Positions 8,326 through 15,952 of a stretch of 52,202 bases of DNA are shown one piece after another. The position numbers and the translations under genes are program-made. A model generated the notes under the pieces. That model made no database searches and had not been told where the DNA came from. It was given only the letters and a program-made list of their open reading frames with translations. Positions within the stretch are counted from its first letter, which is position 1; each line of letters starts with the position of its first letter. The stretch is from a virus, in IMG/VR virus record IMGVR_UViG_3300037246_000766, positions 1-52,202 of that record; one strand, 5' to 3'.

Positions 8326-8552
8326 GTGTTGTCTCCAGGGACAGGTGAGAGCCCCAAGTTGTGACGTCCCTGCGCTGCATCAGGACCGGAGTTTAGAGTT
8401 TCCGCCTCCAGAATGTATCGGCGGGCCGTTTGGTGTCTCGTCTCCCCCGGCCACTTGTTCCCCACCCCCATTATCAGGTCGTGGTACAGATCCTTGAACT
8501 TCGTCAGGTCCTGCTTCAGCATCAGTATCTCTCGATACGTTGCGTTCGTCAT
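8322..8552 (-). CDS. Small unknown helical protein, overlapped by the upstream gene
   Basis: A 76-residue protein starting at ATG 8552 with a strong CCGGAGG site six bases away. The first 50 residues are a charged helix; the end is Pro/Gly-rich. Bases 8380-8552 are also read in another frame by the upstream gene. Strong initiation signals on both argue that both are translated. Confidence 0.6.
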   Translation of the reverse strand: MTNATYREILMLKQDLTKFKDLYHDLIMGVGNKWPGETRHQTARRYILEAETLNSGPDAAQGRHNLGLSPVPGDNT

Positions 8553-8832
8553 TGCTTACCTCCGGTACTGAGTACTTGATGTACGTTTCGTAGATGATAG
8601 CGTTGGGCTCTCTGTCTGGAGACAGTGCGAGTAGATGCGGTGTGCCATTGATCACGCACGCAAGGCGTGGCTCGATATCAAGCACGTCGGTGTCGTTGTC
8701 CTTATCGCATTCACACAGCTGAATGGGGAAGGCGTGGACGTTTACGACTGAGACCACTTCACTTCTGTCTTCGCCAACAGGTTTGGTTGGGTTGATACGT
8801 TTGATGATGACTGGTACGAAAGGGAGATCCAT
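8380..8832 (-). CDS. Unknown protein with low-complexity C-terminal run-on
   Basis: A 150-residue protein beginning at ATG 8832 after TTGGAGG. Residues 1-90 look folded (LPFVPVIIKRIN, ACVINGTPHLLAL); residues 93-150 are Asp/Gly/Pro-rich and lie entirely within the overlap with the downstream gene. This suggests the original stop was lost and the frame ran on. No family recognised. Confidence 0.55.
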   Translation of the reverse strand: MDLPFVPVIIKRINPTKPVGEDRSEVVSVVNVHAFPIQLCECDKDNDTDVLDIEPRLACVINGTPHLLALSPDREPNAIIYETYIKYSVPEVSNDERNVSRDTDAEAGPDEVQGSVPRPDNGGGEQVAGGDETPNGPPIHSGGGNSKLRS

Positions 8833-8871
8833 CAGATCGCCTCCAAAATTTTGTAGAAATTTGAAAAGGGA

Positions 8872-8964
8872 GGGGACCCTATCGCTCAGTCACACCTGAG
8901 TCGTACGTGACACTTTCTAGCACCAGACCATAAGGTGAGGTAGAGGTCTGTCGAGAGGGTCCCC
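8872..8964. repeat. Inverted repeat with 9-bp perfect arms
   Basis: GGGGACCCT at 8872-8880 is the exact complement of AGGGTCCCC at 8956-8964. In the minus-strand transcript the second arm is followed by T-rich sequence (CCCTTTTCAAATTT). It could form a long-loop hairpin at the end of the 8879 gene; function uncertain. Confidence 0.4.
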
Positions 8965-9094
8965 ATTGTTCAAAGTGGAGCCCTGCCCTGAGTGTGCATC
9001 CTGGTGCAGCCACCGGAGGTACACGCAGGCAGAGGGCAGGGACTCCATAGATCTTAGCTCCGATCAGAACCTGCGTTCCAGGCAACGGAGTCAT
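8879..9094 (-). CDS. Small unknown protein
   Basis: A 71-residue protein (ATG 9094, GAGGA nine bases upstream) with natural-looking beta-type sequence (VLIGAKIYGVPALCLRV, YGLVLESV). It overlaps the end of the secreted-protein gene by 41 bases. A longer in-frame start at 9124 exists. No family recognised. Confidence 0.5.
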   Translation of the reverse strand: MTPLPGTQVLIGAKIYGVPALCLRVPPVAAPGCTLRAGLHFEQWGPSRQTSTSPYGLVLESVTYDSGVTER

Positions 9095-9791
9095 CAGTAG
9101 TCGATTCCTCGTCAGCCGGGACACCGCTCAGATCTTCACGCCAGCCGTCGCAGCGCTTGTTGCTGATACCAACCTCTTCGAAGGTGAGGCAGTACGCAGC
9201 GCTTGCTGCTTCGCGTCGATGGCTGCTGCTCTGAGTATTCTTCGCAGCGAGCCACAGTGCGCAGATCTTGGACAGCTCGGCGTTGGTTGCACCAACTGAG
9301 CCACTACCAAGTATCACCGAACCAGCCAAGCTGAAACCGTCCTGAATGTACAGGGGGCAATCAACCTTGACCTGATCGACGTTCACGTCGGGGCCAATAG
9401 CAGGAGCAGACGATGCTTCGTATGTGATGACCTTGTGGTCCTCGATCACAACCTGGGGGCCGACGTTCTTGACGATGCCGACCTGACCCTGGCCCTGGTA
9501 GTTGCTGCTGCTGACGTAGTTCTTGACGCTCGTCTGCTGCTGCGTGGTCAGAGAGTTGTAGTTGATGCCGATGCTTTTGGCATACGCCGCTGCATCCGCA
9601 TCTGCTTTGGCGATACCAACACCGATACCGGTGCCACCTTCGCCGCCTTTGCCGCCTGCGCCACCCTTGTTGTTGGTGGTGACGCTGTTGTCGCTGCTAC
9701 AGTCGGATAAGAACGACTTGTTGCAGTTGTTACCGGCCATCACGTTGCTCGACAGTGCAACGAGGGCTATGATCATGAGTAGCTTTTTCAT
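9054..9791 (-). CDS. Secreted/periplasmic glycine-rich protein
   Basis: A 245-residue protein with a textbook Sec signal peptide: MKKLL, a hydrophobic core, and a cleavage site near NVMA|GNN. After this comes a Gly/Lys/Glu-rich segment (GGAGGKGGEGGTG), then an Ala/Asp and Gln-rich region, then a Cys-containing folded C-terminal half. It is preceded by a good ribosome site. Export from an early/middle gene suggests action in the host envelope, for example altering adsorption or signalling, but nothing in the sequence identifies the target. Confidence 0.7.
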   Translation of the reverse strand: MKKLLMIIALVALSSNVMAGNNCNKSFLSDCSSDNSVTTNNKGGAGGKGGEGGTGIGVGIAKADADAAAYAKSIGINYNSLTTQQQTSVKNYVSSSNYQGQGQVGIVKNVGPQVVIEDHKVITYEASSAPAIGPDVNVDQVKVDCPLYIQDGFSLAGSVILGSGSVGATNAELSKICALWLAAKNTQSSSHRREAASAAYCLTFEEVGISNKRCDGWREDLSGVPADEESTTDDSVAWNAGSDRS

Positions 9792-9810
9792 AGTAGTTCC
9801 TTGTTTGAGG

Positions 9811-10437
9811 TTACTTACATGTACCGCTTTCCATGCACTCGATCATCTTGTTGGTTCGTACCCGATCGATCTGCACAGCCAGTGGATTCGTTGCGGCTGG
9901 AATATGGTTCACCACTTCCGGCCATTCTTTGACGAGCTTCTCAGTTGTCGTGCAGGCTCTGAGCTGCTCATTGATTTTGACAGTCAGCTTGTCCACGTCG
10001 TCTGAGAACTGGTCAAACTTGTCTGCGTACTTGATGAGTGCCTCGTACAGTTTTTTGTCGAGGTCTTGTCCTATGAGGCCGCCGGGTATCTCTCCCGTGG
10101 GTTCGGTCTTGGGTCCATGCATGCTGGCAGCATGGTTCCAACGACTTGGTTCGCACCCGAAGCTAGGACTGATAGACATCGTCGGGTGGTAATAGAACAC
10201 ATGATGGTCGTTGTTTTCTCCCAAACGCCTGAGTTCTACACGAATGCAAGCCGCGTTCTTTTGTAGGTAGCTGGGGAGTGCTAGGTACGCCTTTTTATGC
10301 ACACCTAGGTAGTCGTCCCTGATTTTTATAGCCAGCGATTTTTCTTCCCGCTCTAGCCATGCAGCACGCACTCTGAAAGTGTGCTTGACGATAGCCTTCA
10401 CAATTTGATCACGTATCGCGTTAGTCAATCTTGCCAT
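9811..10437 (-). CDS. Nucleotide-modification-associated protein (Nmad5-like)
   Basis: A 208-residue protein opening with MARLTNAIRDQIVKAIVKH and ending with a helical Lys/Glu region and a short C-terminal Cys segment. This start and overall pattern resemble the Nmad5 family, which was defined by association with phage DNA-modification loci. Biochemical role of the family is not established. It lies between the exported protein and small unknowns, within reach of the deaminase and HD phosphohydrolase genes. Assignment rests on remembered family features and needs a profile search. Confidence 0.55.
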   Translation of the reverse strand: MARLTNAIRDQIVKAIVKHTFRVRAAWLEREEKSLAIKIRDDYLGVHKKAYLALPSYLQKNAACIRVELRRLGENNDHHVFYYHPTMSISPSFGCEPSRWNHAASMHGPKTEPTGEIPGGLIGQDLDKKLYEALIKYADKFDQFSDDVDKLTVKINEQLRACTTTEKLVKEWPEVVNHIPAATNPLAVQIDRVRTNKMIECMESGTCK

Positions 10438-10445
10438 GGTCTCTC

Positions 10446-10634
10446 CTAGTCGTTGAATGGTTTGTCACTGACCAGCTTCCAACCTTCTGCCTTGGCGTGC
10501 TTCTTAGCACCGGCTAGGTTCGCAGACCAGATGTGGTATGTCTTGCCATCCTTAGCGACCGCTGTCCACCTGGGCTGGCGTGATGTCGTGACGTACTGAG
10601 CCTTGCGTGTGATGTCGTTCCTACTCGCTGGCAT
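10446..10634 (-). CDS. Small basic unknown protein
   Basis: A 62-residue protein starting at ATG 10634 within the end of the upstream gene (14-base overlap). Sequence is basic with one beta-type stretch (WTAVAKDGKTYHIW) followed by a helix (GAKKHAKAEGWKLV), resembling tiny phage domains that fold as alpha/beta units. A longer upstream reading would be a shadow of the neighbour. Confidence 0.5.
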   Translation of the reverse strand: MPASRNDITRKAQYVTTSRQPRWTAVAKDGKTYHIWSANLAGAKKHAKAEGWKLVSDKPFND

Positions 10635-10803
10635 TTTCAATGTCCAACAAGCGAGCGTTGATCTGCTCGGTGAGTACGTAGGCAAGCGCTTGCACTTGGC
10701 GCGAGAGTCCTGCTTCGAAAGGTTTTTGCTCAAGCTCGAGTTTTCGGTACACCTTCTTGGTTTGTTCAATCACGTCGCCGGGATCAATGTGTTCAAGATT
10801 CAT
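10621..10803 (-). CDS. Small helical unknown protein
   Basis: Sixty residues, nearly all helical and acidic/basic mixed (VIEQTKKVYRKLELEQ, ALAYVLTEQINARLLD). It overlaps the upstream gene by 11 bases. No family recognised. Confidence 0.55.
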   Translation of the reverse strand: MNLEHIDPGDVIEQTKKVYRKLELEQKPFEAGLSRQVQALAYVLTEQINARLLDIENASE

Positions 10804-11125
10804 TAGGCCAACTCCCTATGTAAATGGTGCGAGCAAGGTAGATCGGACTCGTGCTGTGCGTCTTCTTTCTGACGTCGTGAGCCCAAACCGGAAGGATGAT
10901 GAGTCTTCTCTGCTTGCTCGTAAATCTTTTCAAGTAGACTCTAGCCTCGGAACGAGTTGGGATGACGTGCCAACCTGACGTGTACTTCGTTCCGTTGGTG
11001 CCGTCAGACACTATTCTTGCTTCGGCACGGAGCCAAGTGTTTCGCGCTAATCTCCGACTCCCTCTGTTACCGTGGAACAGGGTGAGTAGCTTGAAGTCTT
11101 TGATCTCTACGATTTTGAACCACAT
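10793..11125 (-). CDS. Conserved-looking phage protein, unknown function
   Basis: A 110-residue basic protein. It contains a GWHVIPTRSEARVYLKRF stretch followed by the beta segment LIILPVWA and a C-terminal PIYLARTIYI. I recall similar short proteins in several phages without a known function. Its stop lies 320 bases before the HD gene's start on the same strand in transcription order HD then this gene; the two are separated by a single base. Confidence 0.6.
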   Translation of the reverse strand: MWFKIVEIKDFKLLTLFHGNRGSRRLARNTWLRAEARIVSDGTNGTKYTSGWHVIPTRSEARVYLKRFTSKQRRLIILPVWAHDVRKKTHSTSPIYLARTIYIGSWPNES

Positions 11126-11126
11126 G

Positions 11127-11747
11127 CTATCTGCCCAGCTCCCCTATAAGTTTGTCGTACATGTCGAGGAACTTTTGTTCAGCGATTTCGGGAGGCCAGA
11201 AGCGAAGCTCGACGGGGAGCGGCTCGATAGCAGGGAACAGGTTGTGTGCATTGCGTACGTACACAGCTTCTGACTTCCTGATTCGATAGTCGAACGGCTT
11301 CACTGCTAGGTACATGTTGTAACGAATGTCGAACTTCTCGAAGATACGTGTCCGGAGATAGTCACCGTACACAGCCAGCTCGGGTACTAAGATTTTGAGC
11401 GGGGACGGGAAATCACCAGTAACATACTCCTCAGAGTCATGTAGCAACGCAGCGAGAGCAAGCTCAGCGCGTCCGTGTGGATCGTGGGATACGAGACCCC
11501 CCTCATTCTCATGCACGTAGTCAGCCAGGAGCCAACTGTGCTCAGCGACTGAGTAGTGCTCGCAGTTCATCGCGCCCAACCAGCGTCCCATCCTGGCTAG
11601 GTGATGCGCGATGTCTAGCATCAAGAAGTCTTTCTCATGAACGGAGGCGTAGTAGAAACGACGCCCTGAGTACAGCATCGTGTGTGCGTCACTGTTTACC
11701 CTTCCGGCGAGAGGGTTCACGGTAACTTGAGTGAGAGTCTTGTTCAT
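11127..11747 (-). CDS. HD-domain phosphohydrolase (YfbR/DatZ-like)
   Basis: A 206-residue protein with the HD-superfamily metal site: HYSVAEHS (His 64/70), LLHDSEEYVTGDF with H103-D104, and the later Asp region. The closest named groups are YfbR-type 5'-deoxynucleotidases and phage dNTP triphosphohydrolases such as DatZ. Probable role is dephosphorylating deoxynucleotides to reshape the pool during infection. Substrate cannot be read from sequence. The dCMP deaminase and a dATP/dGTP-diphosphohydrolase-like protein are encoded on the same strand. Confidence 0.8.
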   Translation of the reverse strand: MNKTLTQVTVNPLAGRVNSDAHTMLYSGRRFYYASVHEKDFLMLDIAHHLARMGRWLGAMNCEHYSVAEHSWLLADYVHENEGGLVSHDPHGRAELALAALLHDSEEYVTGDFPSPLKILVPELAVYGDYLRTRIFEKFDIRYNMYLAVKPFDYRIRKSEAVYVRNAHNLFPAIEPLPVELRFWPPEIAEQKFLDMYDKLIGELGR

Positions 11748-11814
11748 ACTGTTTGTCCCGTTGGATTCGTTTTACTTTGTCTACCCCGAACACAAAGATA
11801 TCGAGGATAGACAT
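11689..11814 (-). CDS. Possible micro-protein overlapping the HD gene start
   Basis: Forty-one residues from ATG 11812-11814 (MSILDIFVFGVDKVKRIQ), a short hydrophobic N-terminus then basic tail. It fills the otherwise empty 75 bases before the HD gene and runs 59 bases into it. The ribosome site is weak, so this may be fortuitous. Confidence 0.3.
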   Translation of the reverse strand: MSILDIFVFGVDKVKRIQRDKQYEQDSHSSYREPSRRKGKQ

Positions 11815-11822
11815 TGCACTTT

Positions 11823-12449
11823 TCAGTCCCTTAATGATTTGATCGATTGGTACCACCCTTGTAACTCCAGCACTTGTTCGCGTGCATCATCAAGCGCATT
11901 GTGCGCAACCATCTCAGGGTTTTTCGGGATCTTAGGGTCCCGTATACCCACCAGCTTTGCCGCCACCTTGTACGACATCATGCAGCGGTAAGACCACCAT
12001 GGTATCGGGAAGGTGTATCCGAAATCTGTGAACAGCGTCTCAAGTTTCGGACAATCGAAATGTACAGGCTTTGCCCAAAGTCCAGCGGGTTTAGCCTCTC
12101 CCGCCTCGTTAACGGCAGGCATGCAAAAGTCCTGCATGCGCTCGATGGCTCCTGCTAAGGTGTCAGGGGCATCTATCATCTCCTCATCGGGGATGAGTAA
12201 TGCTTCTTGGACTTGCTTCGACTGCTTGAGCCACCATTGCAGTGTTCGCCCTTCAACTGTGCGTCCTGCACTGATCTGGATTTGCATTGGGAGTGGTGCA
12301 TAGAACCAACGTCCAGGCTCTTTGAGTGTGCTCCAATCGTCCCGCTCTCTGATGTCGAACTTCACCATACCAACAGAGACAATGACTGCTCGGTTGGTGG
12401 GTGATGTATCAAGAGATTCGATGTCGAGCATGATGTTGGGGTAGTTCAT
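11823..12449 (-). CDS. DEDDh 3'-5' exonuclease
   Basis: A 208-residue nuclease with the DnaQ-type motifs: ExoI D9-I-E11, ExoII with D132 in HFDCPKLE, and ExoIII HNALDDAR with H183 and D188. It matches the phage/bacterial 3'-5' exoribonuclease-like group rather than a polymerase domain. It may degrade RNA or single-stranded DNA. ATG 12449 overlaps the upstream stop as ATGA; an earlier ATG at 12473 would lie inside that gene. Confidence 0.85.
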   Translation of the reverse strand: MNYPNIMLDIESLDTSPTNRAVIVSVGMVKFDIRERDDWSTLKEPGRWFYAPLPMQIQISAGRTVEGRTLQWWLKQSKQVQEALLIPDEEMIDAPDTLAGAIERMQDFCMPAVNEAGEAKPAGLWAKPVHFDCPKLETLFTDFGYTFPIPWWSYRCMMSYKVAAKLVGIRDPKIPKNPEMVAHNALDDAREQVLELQGWYQSIKSLRD

Positions 12450-12616
12450 AGCACTTTGACCTCTGCGATCCATTCGATGGGGAAGTTTGTGGCGATCTCT
12501 TTATACTTCTCGATTGCCTCGTCGGCTGACGATGCTTCGATGATCTCCTTATGGTGTCCCCAGTTCTTACGCCAAGCTTGAACCTCAAAGTGTTTTGTTT
12601 CAGTTGCGCGGCTCAT
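12446..12616 (-). CDS. Small unknown protein
   Basis: A 56-residue protein linked to both neighbours by ATGA overlaps. It reads KHFEVQAWRK, an alpha segment ASSADEAIEKYKEI and a final IEWIAEVKVL strand, a compact alpha/beta fold like many phage mini-proteins. No function recognised. Confidence 0.65.
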   Translation of the reverse strand: MSRATETKHFEVQAWRKNWGHHKEIIEASSADEAIEKYKEIATNFPIEWIAEVKVL

Positions 12617-12801
12617 TGGTTTATTTTCTCCGCAAGTACATCGATCTCAGGAACTGGGAGTCCCGAATGCTCCCCGCAGTTGGTGTAGATTAGATCGATA
12701 TCCGTATCGACGTTGCCGTCCATCACTTCGTTTTGTAGTAAGCGAAGCCCCGCAAGTATGGCATCCCTCTCGGGGGGTGTTAGTTCAGATATTGAGTTCA
12801 T
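12613..12801 (-). CDS. Small unknown protein
   Basis: A 62-residue acidic protein: N-terminal helix (PPERDAILAGLRLLQ) and a loop with one Cys and one His. It overlaps the upstream gene by 17 bases and the downstream one by four. No family recognised. Confidence 0.55.
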   Translation of the reverse strand: MNSISELTPPERDAILAGLRLLQNEVMDGNVDTDIDLIYTNCGEHSGLPVPEIDVLAEKINQ

Positions 12802-13009
12802 GCTCTGGCTCCAGGTGTCCTTTGAAAACGAACTGGTTGTACCAGTCAGCTCCGTCAGTAGTTTCTTCGTGTTGTTTCATTGCCATGACGCGTGCCTCCG
12901 ACACTGCCAGCCCTGGTGTCTCTGCCTCCACGTAGAAGAGGTAAGACACCTGGGGCCAAACGTCGGTGTCGATGTAGTCAGGCGGCATCAGTTGGACGGT
13001 GAACTTCAT
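12785..13009 (-). CDS. Small unknown alpha/beta protein
   Basis: A 74-residue protein with strand-helix-strand pattern: MKFTVQLM, VSYLFYVEAETPGLAVSEARVMAMKQH, then WYNQFVFKGHL. This resembles short phage domains with a single helix packed on a sheet. ATGA overlap with the gene upstream. Function unknown. Confidence 0.6.
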   Translation of the reverse strand: MKFTVQLMPPDYIDTDVWPQVSYLFYVEAETPGLAVSEARVMAMKQHEETTDGADWYNQFVFKGHLEPEHELNI

Positions 13010-13203
13010 TCCAAGTGTCCCTCCCTCAGTAGCACAGGTTTAGTGAAGGCCCAGACACTTCCATCGCGTGCTAAGACGATGACGTCAGTCTCTCCCCTCA
13101 CTATATAAACGGCGTTGATTGAGTCGAGTAGCGCGAAGAACTCAGACGCGAGCGAACCTGTCGCGTCTGAGACTCCGAGCTTGCTCATGGCGTTGGCGCT
13201 CAT
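13006..13203 (-). CDS. Small unknown protein
   Basis: A 65-residue protein starting at ATG 13203, which overlaps the DUF932 stop (ATGA); ATG 13188 is a second in-frame choice. Central part alternates strands (AVYIVRG, DVIVLARDGSVWAF). No family recognised. Confidence 0.6.
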   Translation of the reverse strand: MSANAMSKLGVSDATGSLASEFFALLDSINAVYIVRGETDVIVLARDGSVWAFTKPVLLREGHLE

Positions 13204-14276
13204 GCTGCGAGTGCGACCTCCTGCCACTGGCTCGGGACCAAGTCGATGACGTTGCCACCAAAGCGCTCCAGCTCAGTGACTCGGTCGTAGTCTGAGAGGT
13301 CACTGGCTGTACGTGTGACAGCGTTCGCCATTCCGTACTGTGACAGGTCACCCCCCTCGATCAGGTGCCGCAGGACGCTGCTCTGCTCGCCGTGAGTGAG
13401 GTTCAGACGGTTCCCCAGGACCTCGACAGCCTTGGGCACGTCGCCCTCGATCTTGTTCTGAGTCGCAATCTCCAGCTCCTTGACCCTCATAGCGAAGTCA
13501 GCGGCATCTGTAGCGGCCTTAACCACATCCCTGATGATGAGCCGCATTGCCTCTGCGCTCTTGTCTCTGGCCTCCTGAGTCAGCACAGCGTATGTCTCAT
13601 CTGACATACCGTGACGGGCACCAACGTGGAACTTCTTGAGCATGGTGGCCGAGATCATGCCGTTGAGGCAGGACAGACGATAGATGAGAGGCTCGACACG
13701 TAGGCTTCCGCAACCAACTTCACTGTTGCTGATGACGATGCCTGCCTGGACCGGATCGTTGAGCCCCACTGACCCTTTGATTCGAGGGAACAGTGCTTTG
13801 ATGTACATGCGTGTGTCGGTGACGCTCAGACTTTTGATCTGAATATCTGGTACGCATTGGAGGATGGGCAAGGCCGCGTTGGCGACGTCCCAGTTGTCCA
13901 TGTCGATGCGGAACTTGTCCGAGAGGTATGCACGAGCTGTGCCATCGAGTACGCGGATCATACGGTTCTCAGGCTCACGGTCGAAGAGCGTTGTGACTAC
14001 GTCAGCCAGAGTATCGGGATGATCGGTACGCAGTCGGTCGTAGAATTTCATAGGGATCTTGAGCTTCGTCGCGATCTGACCGTGCGCATGGTTGTTGATT
14101 TCGTAGCGAAGGTTGGGCTCGTTGGATCGAATCACTTCGAGCTTCAAGCCTTTCTCTTCACTGAAGCGTGGCAACTCCATCCCCAGCTGCTTTGTCGATG
14201 CAATCACGTCGACCTTGTTGAAGCGACTGTGCTCCATCTTGTGAGCGAAATTCTCGAGCGATAAGTCTTGTTTCAT
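13200..14276 (-). CDS. DUF932 phage/plasmid-like protein
   Basis: A 358-residue protein typical of the DUF932 / TIGR03299 group that is common in phages and plasmids; function is not known, though it often accompanies replication genes. Recognisable features are the central beta-helix mix with LSDKFRIDMDN, VSNSEVG-like ISNSEVGCGSLRVEP and the CLNGMI segment. ATG 14276 has AAGGAG nine bases upstream and overlaps the preceding stop. Confidence 0.8.
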   Translation of the reverse strand: MKQDLSLENFAHKMEHSRFNKVDVIASTKQLGMELPRFSEEKGLKLEVIRSNEPNLRYEINNHAHGQIATKLKIPMKFYDRLRTDHPDTLADVVTTLFDREPENRMIRVLDGTARAYLSDKFRIDMDNWDVANAALPILQCVPDIQIKSLSVTDTRMYIKALFPRIKGSVGLNDPVQAGIVISNSEVGCGSLRVEPLIYRLSCLNGMISATMLKKFHVGARHGMSDETYAVLTQEARDKSAEAMRLIIRDVVKAATDAADFAMRVKELEIATQNKIEGDVPKAVEVLGNRLNLTHGEQSSVLRHLIEGGDLSQYGMANAVTRTASDLSDYDRVTELERFGGNVIDLVPSQWQEVALAA

Positions 14277-14677
14277 GGTATTTGAACTCCTTTGCATGCA
14301 ATACGGACACGGTCACCCTTGATGACGCGTTGCCCGCTGATTGAGTATTTCCTAGTACGCCCTTGGAATAGAACGATGGCCCCTGTGCAAGGACCATCGG
14401 CATCGAGTGTTACTTGATCTTCGTACTCCCTATCACGCCCCTCGAAGAGCCACTGTCCAACTGTCATGATCTCTTCTGCTGCGTTGATGTAGAACACCTT
14501 GAAGAAATCCTGCGGTCCTTTTGATTCGAAAATCTTACGGACTTTCTCAGGTATGAGATCATCAGTGTTGGAGGAAGACGACGTGCTTGACTCGTCGGTC
14601 CCAACAGGCTCTACAGTCTCCACACTCATGCCCTTGGAGCGGAGCAGGGCAATGGTAGAGGGCTCGTTTGTTTCCAT
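14273..14677 (-). CDS. Unknown protein with Ser-rich linker
   Basis: A 134-residue protein. Residues 26-37 are a Ser/Asp run (ESSTSSSSNTDD), followed by a folded half (KVRKIFESKG, VFYINAAEEIMTVGQWLF, GDRVRIACKGV). GGAGAG nine bases before ATG 14677 supports the long form, which overlaps the Gp88 gene by 116 bases out of frame; ATG 14629 would shorten the overlap. No family recognised. Confidence 0.55.
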   Translation of the reverse strand: METNEPSTIALLRSKGMSVETVEPVGTDESSTSSSSNTDDLIPEKVRKIFESKGPQDFFKVFYINAAEEIMTVGQWLFEGRDREYEDQVTLDADGPCTGAIVLFQGRTRKYSISGQRVIKGDRVRIACKGVQIP

Positions 14678-15179
14678 TTACTTTTGCTCTCCATGTATCT
14701 CTTGATGCACGAGGCGCAACGCCGCTAGTGTTAGCGAATGACTTGCTGCAGTGGCGTCTAGGTTCTCGAATAAGCGGATCGCTGACTTGGATAACGAGGT
14801 TTCTTGGGCATTCCGCGGTCGCCAGAAAACGCTTAACGAACTGCCTCTCGCGTGTCGGTATCCAGAAACGAATTGTCGGGAGAGCGCGGGCAATATCACA
14901 TATTCTGGAGAGATGCTCGACGCTTTGGATGTCACCACTATCATGCCACCGAAAATGCGGACGCTTTCGACAGTAGTGTCCAATGACGACCACCATCGCA
15001 TCCACCCACTGGGGGTGAGATACTCCAGCCAACCGTTTTTCCAGGGCGAGACGGACATTAGGTCTAGCGTAGTTCCCTTTGAAAGCGTAACACTTCTCAC
15101 AAGTACTCCCCTTTATCTTACGCAGTTTGCTCCCCGTGATACAGGCTTGAGCTGGTGTGCTCGTACTGTATCCCGGCAT
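14562..15179 (-). CDS. Gp88-family phage protein
   Basis: A 205-residue protein with the hallmarks of the mycobacteriophage 'gene product 88' family: TPAQACITGSKL, then C27-E-K-C30-Y-A, the FRWHDSGDIQS block, FWIPTRERQF, and a C-terminal CPAPLQG...CRACWD cluster. The cysteines probably hold a metal. Function unknown. ATG 15179 (M52 of the open frame) is chosen because it begins right after the VRR-NUC stop and at the family's conserved start. Another 140-codon frame across this span is judged a shadow. Confidence 0.75.
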   Translation of the reverse strand: MPGYSTSTPAQACITGSKLRKIKGSTCEKCYAFKGNYARPNVRLALEKRLAGVSHPQWVDAMVVVIGHYCRKRPHFRWHDSGDIQSVEHLSRICDIARALPTIRFWIPTRERQFVKRFLATAECPRNLVIQVSDPLIREPRRHCSKSFANTSGVAPRASRDTWRAKVNGNKRALYHCPAPLQGHECGDCRACWDRRVKHVVFLQH

Positions 15180-15189
15180 CTTTGTTGTA

Positions 15190-15621
15190 TTACTCAGACT
15201 GCCAGTTATTGATAACGCATGACTCAAAGACAACGTCGAAGATTGCGTCTGAGATGTCTTCGAGCGTCCAGATTCTAAGGTCACTAAGCGCGTGCTTGCG
15301 TGCCCAGCTTCCTTCCGTAAAGATAATGCCACCCTGATCGCCTCCTAAAATTACTGCGACTTCTATGTCGTTTTTGTGTGCTCGATCCACCCACCGTCTT
15401 TGCAGTGGTGTGAGTTTTGGTTTTTTGTTGATGAGGTCGATTGTTTTTGGGAATTTCCCGTCGACCCCCTTGTACTCTATGCGCAACGCACCTGTCGGTC
15501 CTTCGTAGTAGTAGTCAGGTGTCCCATTGCTGCCTATCATCCCCGTATAGCACTCCTTAAAGATTGTAGGAGCGAGGCGACGGTGGACCTTGTCGATGAA
15601 CCGACGTTCAGGTCCTGCCAT
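15190..15621 (-). CDS. VRR-NUC type endonuclease
   Basis: A 143-residue nuclease of the PD-(D/E)XK superfamily. Motifs in order: G33-T-P-D36, E49-Y-K51 and the following LTPLQRRW helix with the conserved Gln, as in the VRR-NUC domain. The family acts on branched or structured DNA, so roles in replication-fork or recombination intermediates are likely. Its start overlaps the SWIM-finger gene by 14 bases. Confidence 0.8.
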   Translation of the reverse strand: MAGPERRFIDKVHRRLAPTIFKECYTGMIGSNGTPDYYYEGPTGALRIEYKGVDGKFPKTIDLINKKPKLTPLQRRWVDRAHKNDIEVAVILGGDQGGIIFTEGSWARKHALSDLRIWTLEDISDAIFDVVFESCVINNWQSE

Positions 15622-15862
15622 TGGCTCGCCTGATGTGCTTGCAGACGTGCCCGCGATGAACGAAGGACATGCATGTACAAGCTACAGTCAACTTCCCAAT
15701 TGACGTGAGTTTGTACTGTGTTGAAGAGTCGGTCTCAGAGTCAACCAGTGAGTGCCCGATCTCAAGTGGCGGGAGCAGGGGTGGGCCACCGATAGAGTTG
15801 CCCAGCCTGTGAATCGCGTCCATTGTTTGGTCGAAGCTGTCTCCTTCAAAAGTTATTTTCAT
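15608..15862 (-). CDS. Small SWIM zinc-finger protein
   Basis: An 84-residue protein whose C-terminus has the SWIM pattern CTCMSF...C-K-H (C-x-C-x(n)-C-x-H), a zinc site that binds DNA or proteins. The N-terminal part is acidic with a proline patch (GGPPLLPPLE). It lies immediately upstream (in transcription) of the VRR-NUC gene, so a role as its DNA or protein adapter is plausible but unproven. Confidence 0.7.
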   Translation of the reverse strand: MKITFEGDSFDQTMDAIHRLGNSIGGPPLLPPLEIGHSLVDSETDSSTQYKLTSIGKLTVACTCMSFVHRGHVCKHIRRANGRT

Positions 15863-15877
15863 TTTGGCCCCGGAATT

Positions 15878-15942
15878 TTTGAAAAAATTGAAACGTAAAT
15901 GAAGGGAAGGGGTGTTCTCTCCGTTAACTTGGCACCCCTCCC
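15878..15942 (-). terminator. Intrinsic terminator candidate after the coiled-coil gene
   Basis: On the minus strand a 10-bp stem with one bulged T pairs GGGAGGGGTG (15942-15933) with CACCCCTTCCC (15914-15904), followed by a T-rich stretch ending in six T residues. It sits in the 90-base gap between the 15953 gene and the SWIM-finger gene. Confidence 0.6.
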
Positions 15943-15952
15943 CTGCATCGTC

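Noticed and set aside
14678-15100. A 140-codon minus-strand frame across the Gp88 gene
   Set aside because: Gp88 motifs (ACITGSKL, CEKCYA, CRACWD) lie in the other frame; this frame has no recognised family.
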